NCBI GenBank assembly: GCA_000415185.1
Contig: KE351686.1
Location: 248,191-312,190, forward strand
DNA from: Enterococcus faecalis 13-SD-W-01
GTDB lineage: Bacteria > Bacillota > Bacilli > Lactobacillales > Enterococcaceae
DNA: 64,000 nt
Direction of reading: 5' to 3'
The notes below the pieces were generated by a model that made no database searches, was not told the origin of the DNA, and saw only the letters and a list, made by a program, of their open reading frames with translations. Numbering within the stretch: position 1 is the stretch's first letter; each line of letters begins with the position of its first letter. A program made the translations under genes and the position numbers. Positions 56,612 to 64,000 of this stretch are shown here, piece after piece.

Positions 56612-57589
56612 TTATCTTCCTTTCACTTTGTTCCAAATCGATTCTGCGCAGCAGAGATCTTCTACAGCTAAACCTACAGCATCAAATAACGTGATTTCTT
56701 CTGGAGTTTGCCGACCTGGCAATTGCTGGCCTCGGGTTTGTTTTGCAACTAATTCGCCTAAAGACCCGCGAATATCTTCTTCCGACAAACGTCCTTCATT
56801 CATAGGAATCAAGAGGTCCCCGCTTTCATTCAATACAGCTTCGTAATCGTCAACATAAATAGCGCTGCCGCACATCAACTCCGTAGTGATTTCACGTGTA
56901 TCTGGCGTAAATGTACCAATTGCGTTGATATGTGTGCCGGGTTGTACCCATTCTTTCTTTAGAAAGGCCTCTTTACTTGGTGTTAGTGTACAAATAATAT
57001 CTGCCTGAGCAACAGCTTCCTTCACAGACAGACAGGCTGTAAACGTCACAAAAGGATGTTTTTTTCCTAATTGTTTGGCCAGCTTCTCTGCATTTTCTTG
57101 ATTGATGTCATAAATAAATACAGTTTTCAGTTCCCTTACGCAGCGGATTGCTTCAAAGTGAGAGACAGCTTGCTGCCCAGCACCGATCAAGGCCAATTTT
57201 TGTGCTTCTTTCTTTGCCAGATAATCTGTCGCTAGTGCACTCACTGCCGCTGTACGGATCCAAGTCACTGCATTTGCATCAATCAAAGCTTGTGGTTGTC
57301 CTGTTCTCGAATCGAATAAGAGGATTTCTCCTAAATGCGAAGGCAGGCCATATCGTCGATTTTCCGGAAAAGCAGTAATCATTTTTGCACCAAATACTCG
57401 CTCTTTTCCTAAATAAGCCGGCATCATAGCAAAAATATTCTGATTTGTTCCATCTGGCAAAATCTCAACTTTTCTTGGTGTCTGAGAAATCAGTCCTTTT
57501 TGATAATCAAAAAAACAAGCTTTCATTGTCTGGATTGCCTGCTCGAAGGACAAATGTTCGATAACTTCATCAAATGGTATGATTTTCAT
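56612..57589 (-). CDS. Ornithine cyclodeaminase / mu-crystallin family protein
   Basis: 325 aa from ATG 57589 (GGAGGG 7 bases upstream). A longer reading to 57691 runs into the divergent promoter region and has no ribosome site. Substrate part with GAKMITAFPENRRYGLPSH and a Rossmann NAD(P) site LALIGAGQQAVSHFEA around residue 135. Members are ornithine cyclodeaminases, alanine dehydrogenases or imine reductases; the exact reaction is not clear. It is first in a two-gene operon with the PhzF gene and divergent from a MocR regulator. Confidence 0.88.
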   Translation of the reverse strand: MKIIPFDEVIEHLSFEQAIQTMKACFFDYQKGLISQTPRKVEILPDGTNQNIFAMMPAYLGKERVFGAKMITAFPENRRYGLPSHLGEILLFDSRTGQPQALIDANAVTWIRTAAVSALATDYLAKKEAQKLALIGAGQQAVSHFEAIRCVRELKTVFIYDINQENAEKLAKQLGKKHPFVTFTACLSVKEAVAQADIICTLTPSKEAFLKKEWVQPGTHINAIGTFTPDTREITTELMCGSAIYVDDYEAVLNESGDLLIPMNEGRLSEEDIRGSLGELVAKQTRGQQLPGRQTPEEITLFDAVGLAVEDLCCAESIWNKVKGR

Positions 57590-57680
57590 TGTACTTCCCT
57601 CCAATAGGGTTATCTTATACTCACAAAACCAATCATTCAATGATATAATTGTATGGGTTATAATTTTTAGGAGGGATTCC
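57590..57680. promoter_or_regulatory. Divergent control region between the ocd-phzF operon and its MocR regulator
   Basis: Contains TATAAT (57644-57649) for the plus-strand regulator and a TTGAAT / 17 bp / TAAGAT candidate for the minus-strand operon. It also has a direct repeat ATAGGGTTAT (57604-57613) and ATGGGTTAT (57653-57661), and an inverted repeat ATCATT-CA-ATGAT. MocR/PdxR regulators often bind direct repeats, so the GGGTTAT pair is the best operator candidate. Confidence 0.5.
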
Positions 57681-59072
57681 ATGCCAATCAATTCTTATGA
57701 AAACTATCCGCTGACTTGGCGGCCTGATAAAACTAAATTGACACGTCCTATTTACAAATCACTGATCCAGCAATTAGAAGAAGATATCTTAGCTGGTAAA
57801 TTACAAAAAAATATCCGCCTGCCCTCCCAAAGAGAACTAGCGGATTATCTTGATATCAACTTTACAACTGTTGGTCAAGCCTATAAATACGGGATCGAAC
57901 AAGGACTGCTGTATACCAATGTCGGCAGCGGAACATATATTTCTCAAAATGCGCTGGATTCCATCACGATTTCCACGGAAGGCGTTGCAGGTCATATCAT
58001 TGACTTAGGTTTAGTTAGTTCGTTTGAGGAGTGCAATCAACTTGTCCTTCCTTTCTTGAACATGGTCAGTCAAATGCCGAACATGCCTGGGCTTTTGGGC
58101 TATCAGGAACCATCCGGCACTGCTTTTCAGCTTAGTATTGCAGCGAAATGGCTGAAAACACAAGGTGTTTTTGCGACAGAAGAAACGATTGCTGTCGTTT
58201 CTGGGGTCCAAAATGGTCTTGCTCTTGCGCTGACTGCCCTTTTCGCTCCTGGCTCTCGAATCGCGATTGATCGCTATACTTACGCTAATTTTATCGAATT
58301 AGCTGCCTTGCTTCATATTGAATTAGTGCCGATCGATTATGACGAAGAAGGAATGCTGCCTGATTTTCTTTTGAGCGAGTGCCGAAAAAAAGACATCCAA
58401 GGTGTTTTTGTCATGACTTCTTGCAATAATCCCATTGGTTTTCAAATCAGTTTAGAACGGAGAAAAGAATTAGCTGCTGTCTTTGAGAAAGAAGGTTTAT
58501 GGATCATTGAAGACGATATCCATTCTTTTTTAACGACCTATCATCAACAAAAAGTCATTCCTCCTTTTCAAGCATTTCTTCCTGAACAAACACTTTACTT
58601 GGCGGGGATGACAAAATTCCTTTGTTCTGGATTGCGGGTTGCTTATTTAGTTTTCCCAAAAAAGGTGCGTCAGTTGATTCAACGAAGTCTTTTCAATATC
58701 AACGTAAAAACATCCAGCTTTGATACAGAAGTAATCACGCAGCTTTTACAGTCTCCTGTTTCTCAACAAATCTTAGAGAAGAAAGCATTTTTGACGGAAG
58801 AAGCCAATCAATTATTCGATCAACTCTTTGAACTGCCGCGTCCTTCGAATCCTTTACCGTATTATCGAAATATTCCTGTTCGAAGCGAATTCACGCATAC
58901 TCGTATTGAAGAAGACTTTTTGCAGCACGGCGTTCGTGTCTATCATTCTGATCGTTTCACTACGCAAAAACAAACAGATCCTTTTATCAGACTTGCTCTT
59001 TCTTCCAATGAACTAGAGATTCTAGAGACAGGATTGCAGCGAGTAAAAGAGATCTTGCCGCGTTATATCTAA
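57681..59072 (+). CDS. MocR-type regulator (GntR HTH + aminotransferase fold)
   Basis: 463 aa from ATG 57681, with TAGGAGGG 5 bases upstream; an open frame from 57579 has no such signal. The winged helix lies in residues about 22-95 (LPSQRELADYLDINFTTVGQAY, then NVGSGTYIS). The aminotransferase-like domain keeps the PLP lysine (Lys312 in AGMTKFLCSGLRVAY) and the IIEDDIHSF aspartate. It is divergent from the ocd-phzF operon across 91 bp and probably controls it, sensing a PLP adduct with an amino compound. Confidence 0.9.
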   Translation: MPINSYENYPLTWRPDKTKLTRPIYKSLIQQLEEDILAGKLQKNIRLPSQRELADYLDINFTTVGQAYKYGIEQGLLYTNVGSGTYISQNALDSITISTEGVAGHIIDLGLVSSFEECNQLVLPFLNMVSQMPNMPGLLGYQEPSGTAFQLSIAAKWLKTQGVFATEETIAVVSGVQNGLALALTALFAPGSRIAIDRYTYANFIELAALLHIELVPIDYDEEGMLPDFLLSECRKKDIQGVFVMTSCNNPIGFQISLERRKELAAVFEKEGLWIIEDDIHSFLTTYHQQKVIPPFQAFLPEQTLYLAGMTKFLCSGLRVAYLVFPKKVRQLIQRSLFNINVKTSSFDTEVITQLLQSPVSQQILEKKAFLTEEANQLFDQLFELPRPSNPLPYYRNIPVRSEFTHTRIEEDFLQHGVRVYHSDRFTTQKQTDPFIRLALSSNELEILETGLQRVKEILPRYI

Positions 59073-59081
59073 AAACAACAC

Positions 59082-59118
59082 AAAAAGAGACCCGCAGATT
59101 TCTGCTGGTCTCTTTTTT
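59082..59118. terminator. Bidirectional terminator between the MocR gene and nagA
   Basis: AAAAAGAGACCCGCAGA / TCTGCTGGTCTCTTTTTT, one mismatch, T runs on both strands. It ends two convergent genes. Confidence 0.92.
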
Positions 59119-59144
59119 ATTACAGGATATTTTAAAGCTTAGAT

Positions 59145-60293
59145 TTATGCGTGGTAACGTTCCACTCCATCTAAATAAGTTGCTTCTAAAGTCATATCAG
59201 GGTTCAATACGATAAAGTCTGCGTCACGGCCTTTTGCGATCATTCCGCAGCTGTCGTCGATTTTACAGCTGATTGCTGGTACAAGACTTGCCATCATAAC
59301 TGCTTGTTCTGGGGTTGCGATTCCCCAGTCAACAACGTTTTTGATTGCTTCTTTCAGACGTAAAATACTTCCTGCAAGGTTTCCAGATTCTAGACGAGCT
59401 GTTCCGTCTTTCACTACAACTGGGAATTCTCCTAGATTGTAGTTTCCATCAGGCATCCCGCCAGCCATCATACAGTCAGTGATCAATGCTACATGTTCAT
59501 GTCCAGCTTTTTCCATCAAGATTTCTGCAGCATTTGGATGAACGTGATGTCCGTCGCAAATCAATTCAGAATAGACATGTTGTAATGAAAGAAGTGCGCC
59601 GACCATTCCTGGTTCACGGTGATTCAATCCGCGCATCCCGTTAAATGCATGAACAAAAACGCTTGCTCCTGCTTCAACAGCTCCTTGTGCTTCTTCCAAT
59701 GTTGCATTACTGTGTCCTAGAGCCACAACAACACCTTCATCTGTCACTTGTTTAACAAACTCTTGAACATTCTTTCTTTCTGGAGCAAGAGCGATTTTTT
59801 TGATGATACCGCCTGAAGCTTCTTGCCATTCATTGAAAGTATCCAAGTCAGGATCGCCAAAGTAGCTTGGGTTTTGTGCGCCTTTGTGTTCTTCGGTGAA
59901 GAATGGTCCTTCAAAGTAGATTCCTTTGATTTTCGCACCCGTTACTTCATGGTGCACTTTTCCGATTGTTTCAGCCACATCTTTCAAGCGTTCTTTACTT
60001 GAAGTCAATGTTGTTGGCAAGAATGAAGTAACACCACAAGAAAGAAGACCTTCAGACATTACTTTGATACCTTCTGCGTCATTATCCATTACATCGTGAT
60101 TCATAAAACCATGGATATGCGTGTCAACTAAGCCAGGCGCGATCCATTTACCGGTTTGATCGATTACTTTTGCTTTTTTATCAGGAAGTTCTTTTGAATA
60201 GTCGCCAAACAGTCCGTCTGTGACTTCAAGATAACCTGCTTCTTTCACTCCTGATTTTAAGAAGAATTTGTCTGCGTAGATAAAAGTTTTCAT
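59145..60293 (-). CDS. nagA: N-acetylglucosamine-6-phosphate deacetylase
   Basis: 382 aa, amidohydrolase superfamily. Metal and substrate sites: DTHIHGFMNHDV, FEGPF, ALGHSNA (metal His), HAFNGMRG (metal His) and ITDCMMAGG (catalytic Asp). It removes acetyl from GlcNAc-6-P, feeding wall recycling and GlcNAc use. No nagB is next to it. AAAGGAG stands 8 bases before the ATG; promoter TTGACT/17/TACCTT at 60324-60352 and a palindrome beside it. Confidence 0.96.
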   Translation of the reverse strand: MKTFIYADKFFLKSGVKEAGYLEVTDGLFGDYSKELPDKKAKVIDQTGKWIAPGLVDTHIHGFMNHDVMDNDAEGIKVMSEGLLSCGVTSFLPTTLTSSKERLKDVAETIGKVHHEVTGAKIKGIYFEGPFFTEEHKGAQNPSYFGDPDLDTFNEWQEASGGIIKKIALAPERKNVQEFVKQVTDEGVVVALGHSNATLEEAQGAVEAGASVFVHAFNGMRGLNHREPGMVGALLSLQHVYSELICDGHHVHPNAAEILMEKAGHEHVALITDCMMAGGMPDGNYNLGEFPVVVKDGTARLESGNLAGSILRLKEAIKNVVDWGIATPEQAVMMASLVPAISCKIDDSCGMIAKGRDADFIVLNPDMTLEATYLDGVERYHA

Positions 60294-60323
60294 TTTATTC
60301 GCTCCTTTGGTTTTTCTATCCCT

Positions 60324-60352
60324 AAGGTACTCTTATTTTTTAAAGAAGTCAA
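60324..60352 (-). promoter_or_regulatory. nagA: nagA promoter
   Basis: Minus strand TTGACT, 17-bp spacer, TACCTT, 31 bp before the start. Confidence 0.65.
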
Positions 60353-60353
60353 G

Positions 60354-60369
60354 AATGGTATACACCATT
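60354..60369 (-). promoter_or_regulatory. Candidate NagR-type operator
   Basis: AATGGT-ATAC-ACCATT, a perfect 6+4+6 palindrome, directly upstream of the nagA -35. Its form resembles the sites of GntR/HutC-family GlcNAc regulators (ATTGGTATAGACCAAT-like, from memory). No such regulator gene is in the window. Confidence 0.55.
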
Positions 60370-61205
60370 TATGAATTTTTTGAGATCCGTTGAACAGATT
60401 GAGCCAATTCAAAGTAAAAATCAGCTTTCGATTGGTCACCTTTCTGGTCAAAAACATGACTTTTCAGTAAAAATAAATCGTCTAAATAATAATAGCTGTT
60501 TTTCTCTTGTGCCCATTGGATTCCTTGATCGATTTGAGCCAGTGCTTCTTCATGTTCTTCTTGCCCCAGTAAAAAAGCGGCATGATTGAAAAAAATCTGT
60601 GTTAGTTCGATCGTTGTACGTTCTTCAGCAAACTGCTCAAAAAGCTGCGTGCTTCGATTAAGATAATAACGAGCTTCTCCCGTTTTTCCAGCTGCGCCGT
60701 AAATTTTGCCGATACAACTGATCAGCTGGATCTCGATATCAGAAGCATAGATCTTATCAATGTGGCTGGAATAAGATAGTGCTTGTTTCAAATAACAGAT
60801 TGCATCAGAAAGATTTTCATATAATTCGAATTCGCAAGTGCCCAAATAGTAATAATAACGCTGATAATCTGATTCCAAAAAAAGATTGTCAATGATCTCC
60901 GGTTCTTTCAGCAATTGTTCCAACTTTCGATAATCTCGCTTGCGGAAATAATATGCCAACAGATCAAACTGTTTCAAACTCCCTCGGATATCCTTATTCG
61001 ATAAAGACATGACTTGATCGATCGTCACGCCTAAACGCTGACAAATCTGTGCCATTACTACAACATTGGGCAACTCTTCATTATTTTCGATCCGGCTAAG
61101 AACACTTTGAGAACAAATATCTTGCGACAGCATCTTTTGCGTCATTTGTCGTTCTTTTCGAATCGTTTTAATGATCGTTCCAAATGAATCGATGAACGTT
61201 TTCAT
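60369..61205 (-). CDS. XRE-type regulator with TPR-like C-terminal domain (Rgg/RNPP-like)
   Basis: 278 aa. HTH in residues about 10-65 (TQKMLSQDICSQSVLSRIENNEELP), then a helical region of about 200 residues with TPR-like repeats (EARYYLNRSTQLFEQ, HEEALAQIDQGIQWAQE, QSKADFYFELAQS). This layout is that of Rgg/PlcR-like regulators that bind short peptides. No convincing peptide gene is seen next to it. The stop codon touches the nagA operator, so its mRNA end and nagA control are interleaved. Targets unknown. Confidence 0.8.
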   Translation of the reverse strand: MKTFIDSFGTIIKTIRKERQMTQKMLSQDICSQSVLSRIENNEELPNVVVMAQICQRLGVTIDQVMSLSNKDIRGSLKQFDLLAYYFRKRDYRKLEQLLKEPEIIDNLFLESDYQRYYYYLGTCEFELYENLSDAICYLKQALSYSSHIDKIYASDIEIQLISCIGKIYGAAGKTGEARYYLNRSTQLFEQFAEERTTIELTQIFFNHAAFLLGQEEHEEALAQIDQGIQWAQEKNSYYYLDDLFLLKSHVFDQKGDQSKADFYFELAQSVQRISKNS

Positions 61206-61308
61206 AGTAAGCCTCCCAAAATATGCAAATTCGCATTATGTAATATTTTACTTTACTGATTTAGAAACTTCAAGAAACTCCTGCTTTATATTGCAATGTT
61301 ATTTTCGC

Positions 61309-61347
61309 AAAAAAAGAAGGAGGACTGGATTAGATCCAGACGCTCCT
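61309..61347 (-). terminator. Terminator of the aminotransferase gene
   Basis: Stem AGGAG-CTGGAT / ATCCAG-CTCCT with small inner mismatches, then TTTTTTT on the minus strand. A second hairpin GAACAATA / TATTGTTC lies at 61358-61383, between it and the stop codon. Confidence 0.75.
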
Positions 61348-61396
61348 GATTTTAAACGAACAATAACAAAAAAAGTATTGTTCTGCTTTTGAATGC

Positions 61397-62614
61397 TTAC
61401 CTTTGTTTATACGTCGATAAAAATTGGCGCATTTTATTTGTCATCAATTTCAAATCATCCATTTTTGGTAAGTAAACAATTCTGAAATGATCCGGCTGGT
61501 GCCAGTTGAAGCCGCCGCCGTGAACTAATAATACATGATGTTCATGCAAGAAATCCAAGACAAATTTTTCATCATCTAAAATATTGAAACGTTTGGTATC
61601 GATTTTCGGAAAAATATAAAACGCCGCTTTTGGTTTGACTGCTGAAAGTCCTGGGATATCATTGATTGCATTATAGATATATTCTCTTTGTTCATAAATA
61701 CGTCCGCCTGGAAGCAAAAGCTCATCGGAACTTTGATAGCCGCCTAGCGCTGTTTGGATGACTTGCTGCGATAAGACATTTGAACACAAACGCATCGATG
61801 CCAACATGTTCAAACCTTCGATATAGCCTTGCACTCGGGATTTATCCCCGCTCAAGACCATCCAGCCTACTCTAAAACCAGCAACGCGATGGGATTTTGA
61901 CAGTCCGCTCAACGTTACGACAAAACGGTCAGGCGCTAACGTAGCGATTGGGATATGTTCCAAACCATCCATGACTAACCGATCATAGATTTCATCTGAA
62001 TAAATGATCAAGTCATATTGACGAGCTACTTCTACGATTTCTTCCAAAACTTCTTTTGGATAAAGTGCGCCAGTTGGGTTATTTGGATTGATGATAACGA
62101 TTGCTTTGGTTCGGCTTGTGATTTTTGATTTGATATCATCAATATCTGGATACCATTCCGCTTGTTCATCGCAGATATAATGAACAGGAGTACCGCCAGC
62201 CAAAGAAACAGAGGCAGTCCATAGCGGATAATCAGGCATTGGTACAAGGACTTCGTCGCCGTTGTTCAATAATCCTTGCATACAGATGCTGATCAATTCA
62301 CTCACACCATTTCCTGTATAGATGTCGTTTAGTGAAACATCTGGAAATTTTTTCAATTGGCAGTATTGCTGGATTGCTTTACGGGCAGAAAAAATACCTT
62401 TTGAATCAGAATAGCCTTCTGATTCTCGGACATTCATGATCAAATCGCGTACCACTTCATTTGGTGCTTCAAAACCAAAAGGCGCGGGATTACCAGTATT
62501 CAATTTTAAAATACTGATTCCTTCTTCTTGCATTCGATCTGCTTCTTCTAAAACAGGGCCGCGAACATCGTAACTTACGCCCTCTAATTTATTGGATTTT
62601 TCAAAACTCTTCAT
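61397..62614 (-). CDS. PLP-dependent aminotransferase (AlaT-like, class I)
   Basis: 405 aa from ATG 62614 (GAGGG 8 bases upstream); an upstream start at 62665 has none. Fold type I: VSYDVRGPVLEEADRM at the N-terminus, NPNNPTGALYP, IYSDEIYDRL, and PLP lysine in LSGLSKSHRVAGFRVGWM, with the final Arg-binding FRIVYLP. Enzymes of this group make alanine or aspartate by transamination. Single gene. An extended -10 TGGTATATT lies about 90 bp upstream. Confidence 0.9.
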   Translation of the reverse strand: MKSFEKSNKLEGVSYDVRGPVLEEADRMQEEGISILKLNTGNPAPFGFEAPNEVVRDLIMNVRESEGYSDSKGIFSARKAIQQYCQLKKFPDVSLNDIYTGNGVSELISICMQGLLNNGDEVLVPMPDYPLWTASVSLAGGTPVHYICDEQAEWYPDIDDIKSKITSRTKAIVIINPNNPTGALYPKEVLEEIVEVARQYDLIIYSDEIYDRLVMDGLEHIPIATLAPDRFVVTLSGLSKSHRVAGFRVGWMVLSGDKSRVQGYIEGLNMLASMRLCSNVLSQQVIQTALGGYQSSDELLLPGGRIYEQREYIYNAINDIPGLSAVKPKAAFYIFPKIDTKRFNILDDEKFVLDFLHEHHVLLVHGGGFNWHQPDHFRIVYLPKMDDLKLMTNKMRQFLSTYKQR

Positions 62615-62838
62615 TAGCCGATCCCTCATTTCAAAAAGTTGAAAATTTCTGTTGTTTATCTTCAAGTTACTTGATTATTCCATATAATACTCTATTCTAA
62701 AAAAATATACCACCGAATTCTGTAAATTTCCGTGAAGGTATAAGAAAATTGACACGTTCTGCTGGATAATAGTAACAACATTCAATGAATATTCTTTCTA
62801 AAAAGCACTGAATACAAAATCTTCTATTTATAAAACAT

Positions 62839-62878
62839 AAAAGTGGAAAAACCCGGATATCCGGGTTTTTCCACTTTT
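62839..62878. terminator. Perfect 40-bp palindrome, terminator of tRNA-Leu
   Basis: 20+20 bp with no mismatch, centred on GGAT-ATCC, arms AAAAGTGGAAAAACCCGGAT. It lies 28 bp after the tRNA on the minus strand; T runs on both strands make it bidirectional. Confidence 0.88.
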
Positions 62879-62905
62879 ATCACATCATTTTAAGATGTTT
62901 TTTGA

Positions 62906-62988
62906 TGCAGACGATGGGATTTGAACCCACACGAGCATACGCTCACAAGACCCTCAATCTTGCATGTCTGCCGTTCCATCACGTCTGC
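62906..62988 (-). tRNA. tRNA-Leu (anticodon GAG)
   Basis: 83 nt, class II. Acceptor stem GCAGACG / CGTCTGC with discriminator A, anticodon stem-loop CAAGA-TTGAGGG-TCTTG giving anticodon GAG, long variable arm GAGC-GTAT-GCTC, and T loop GGTTCAAATCC. CCA is not encoded (TCA follows), so it is added after transcription. Confidence 0.95.
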
Positions 62989-63013
62989 TTTTTTAAAAAG
63001 AAATAACAAATTA

Positions 63014-63042
63014 ATAATATCGATATTTTGAATTAGTGTCAA
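63014..63042 (-). promoter_or_regulatory. tRNA-Leu promoter
   Basis: Minus strand TTGACA, 17-bp spacer, TATTAT, 26 bp upstream of the tRNA 5' end. Confidence 0.85.
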
Positions 63043-63463
63043 GATTGAAAAGAAAAATCACAGACCTTAAATAACATATTTTTTCTATGATCGACTATCT
63101 TTCTCAGAAACAAATCGATTTATTTTTCCAGCAACCTTCAACTAAGCTATATACTTTAAAAATAATTTTTTATCCAAAAGTCAGTATTTACAAGGGTTTC
63201 TCTATAAATATTAAGAAAAGATAAAGCAATTGAAAATAAAAATTGATAGTTTCAGAGGTTATCTTTCACCTTTACAAAAAAGGTACTTTTCCTATTCCTA
63301 TGCACTTTCCAGCAATTTCAAAATACGTCCGTTAATAAGTTTGTCATAAAACACTTCATTTTGTTACGAACTGTCATCTAACCTTCACCCATGAAATATT
63401 CTCACGTGTTAAAGTAGGCATCGTTGAAAGAAAGACAAAAACTTTTTTAAAGGGAGATCATTC
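63043..63463. other. AT-rich 421-bp intergenic region
   Basis: I see no gene. It must contain the promoter of the LysM gene; TTCACC (about 63384), 17 bp, TGTTAA is a weak candidate. TGTTAC-N4-TGTCAT at 63362-63377 resembles a WalR site but has wrong spacing. Confidence 0.4.
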
Positions 63464-64000
63464 ATGAAATCACTTAAAACTTTACTACTTGGAACAACTT
63501 TGGCTGCTGGTGCGGCATTTATGTTAGGAACTTCTGCATTCGCTGATACAACTTACACAGTACAATCAGGCGATACATTATCTACAATCTCAAATAAATT
63601 TGCTGGCAGCAATGAATTAGTCCAACAAATCGCTGAAAAAAATTCAATCGGAAATGTCAACATGATTTACGCAGGTCAACAATTGACAATTCCTACAGGT
63701 GACACAGCGCAAGCAGCTCCTGCTCAAGCGCAAACACAACAAGCAGCGCCTGTACAACAAACTGAAACAGTTCAAACAGAACAAACGACACAAACTCAAA
63801 CAGCTCAAACTGTTGAAACAACAACGACGACAGAGACTGCAGCAGCTGCTACAGAAACTACTGCTACAGCAAGCACTACAAACTCTGCGAAAGAATGGAT
63901 CGCACAAAAAGAGTCAAGCGGTTCTTACACAGCAACTAACGGACGCTACGTTGGTCGTTACCAATTAGACTCTTCTTACCTAAATGGCGACTACTCTGCA
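63464..64000 (+). CDS. Secreted LysM protein with transglycosylase-like end (3' end cut by window)
   Basis: 179 codons visible, open at the right edge. Signal peptide (about 1-27, ending SAFA-DT), one LysM domain (about 30-78: YTVQSGDTLSTISNKF, then IYAGQQLTIP), a Gln/Thr/Ala-rich linker (about 80-140), then the start of a C-terminal domain KEWIAQKESSGSY and NGRYVGRYQLD. This is the pattern of Apf/IsaA-like transglycosylase-type proteins, with Glu of KESSG as the likely catalytic residue. It acts at the cell wall. GGGAG is 8 bases before the ATG. Confidence 0.88.
   Translation, partial: MKSLKTLLLGTTLAAGAAFMLGTSAFADTTYTVQSGDTLSTISNKFAGSNELVQQIAEKNSIGNVNMIYAGQQLTIPTGDTAQAAPAQAQTQQAAPVQQTETVQTEQTTQTQTAQTVETTTTTETAAAATETTATASTTNSAKEWIAQKESSGSYTATNGRYVGRYQLDSSYLNGDYSA

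Noticed and set aside
63644..63968. Frames rich in Gln/Leu/Arg or Cys/Leu over the LysM gene
   Set aside because: Both are other-frame readings of the Gln/Thr/Ala-rich linker of the LysM protein.

Overview
The window is chromosomal DNA of a low-GC Gram-positive coccus, almost certainly an Enterococcus of the E. faecium group. The reasons are the pdhABCD operon, the Bacillota-type pur gene set, a guanine-riboswitch xpt-pbuX operon, and an ebp/emp-type pilus locus with LPHTG sorting signals. The species call is inference from gene content; no database search was possible. Most genes are on the minus strand. I see no insertion sequence, prophage or CRISPR array.

Layout. 1-6.3 kb: the end-truncated inositol monophosphatase gene, a UPF0223 gene and the pyruvate dehydrogenase operon pdhA-B-C-lpdA. 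6.8-10.4 kb: a MocR-type regulator lacking the PLP lysine, guaC and an aldo/keto reductase with a perfect palindromic operator. 10.5-20.3 kb: purC-S-Q-L-F-M-N-H-D, a tightly overlapping operon read leftwards. 20.5-27.3 kb: an orphan 126-aa gene facing a giant 2080-aa gene with a C-terminal HEVTH metalloprotease motif; this pair separates the pur genes into two units. 27.5-30.4 kb: purE-K-B with its own PurR-box promoter. 30.6-32.9 kb: xpt-pbuX under a guanine riboswitch. 33.1-38.0 kb: a Yes-type carbohydrate ABC importer without its own ATPase, plus a YesL homologue and a Gfo/Idh/MocA dehydrogenase. 38.0-38.8 kb: a non-coding stretch with a candidate small RNA and a repeated 16-mer. 38.8-41.5 kb: cell-wall hydrolases (GH73 glucosaminidase, M15 carboxypeptidase) with two genes of unknown role. 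41.6-44.4 kb: an oxidoreductase and two divergent FUSC/ArAE-type membrane proteins. 44.35-44.83 kb: four tandem ~120-bp units that form hairpins with compensatory base changes. 44.9-47.0 kb: NfeD-like protein and flotillin. 47.2-55.5 kb: the pilus operon ebpA-B-C and srtC. 55.8-59.1 kb: PhzF and ornithine-cyclodeaminase family genes divergent from a second MocR regulator. 59.1-62.6 kb: nagA, an XRE-TPR regulator and an aminotransferase. 62.9 kb: tRNA-Leu(GAG). The right edge cuts a LysM/transglycosylase-like secreted protein.

How it works together. The purine genes form one regulon-like block. De novo IMP synthesis is in two operons, purB acts at two steps, guaC and xpt/pbuX do salvage, and PurR-box-like motifs lie before purE, guaC, xpt and purC. 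The wall-associated group (pilus, GH73, M15, LysM, NagA) fits a commensal or pathogen that remodels and decorates its surface. The least explained pieces are the giant metalloprotease-like protein, the tandem hairpin array at 44.4 kb and the orphan RNA region at 38.4 kb.
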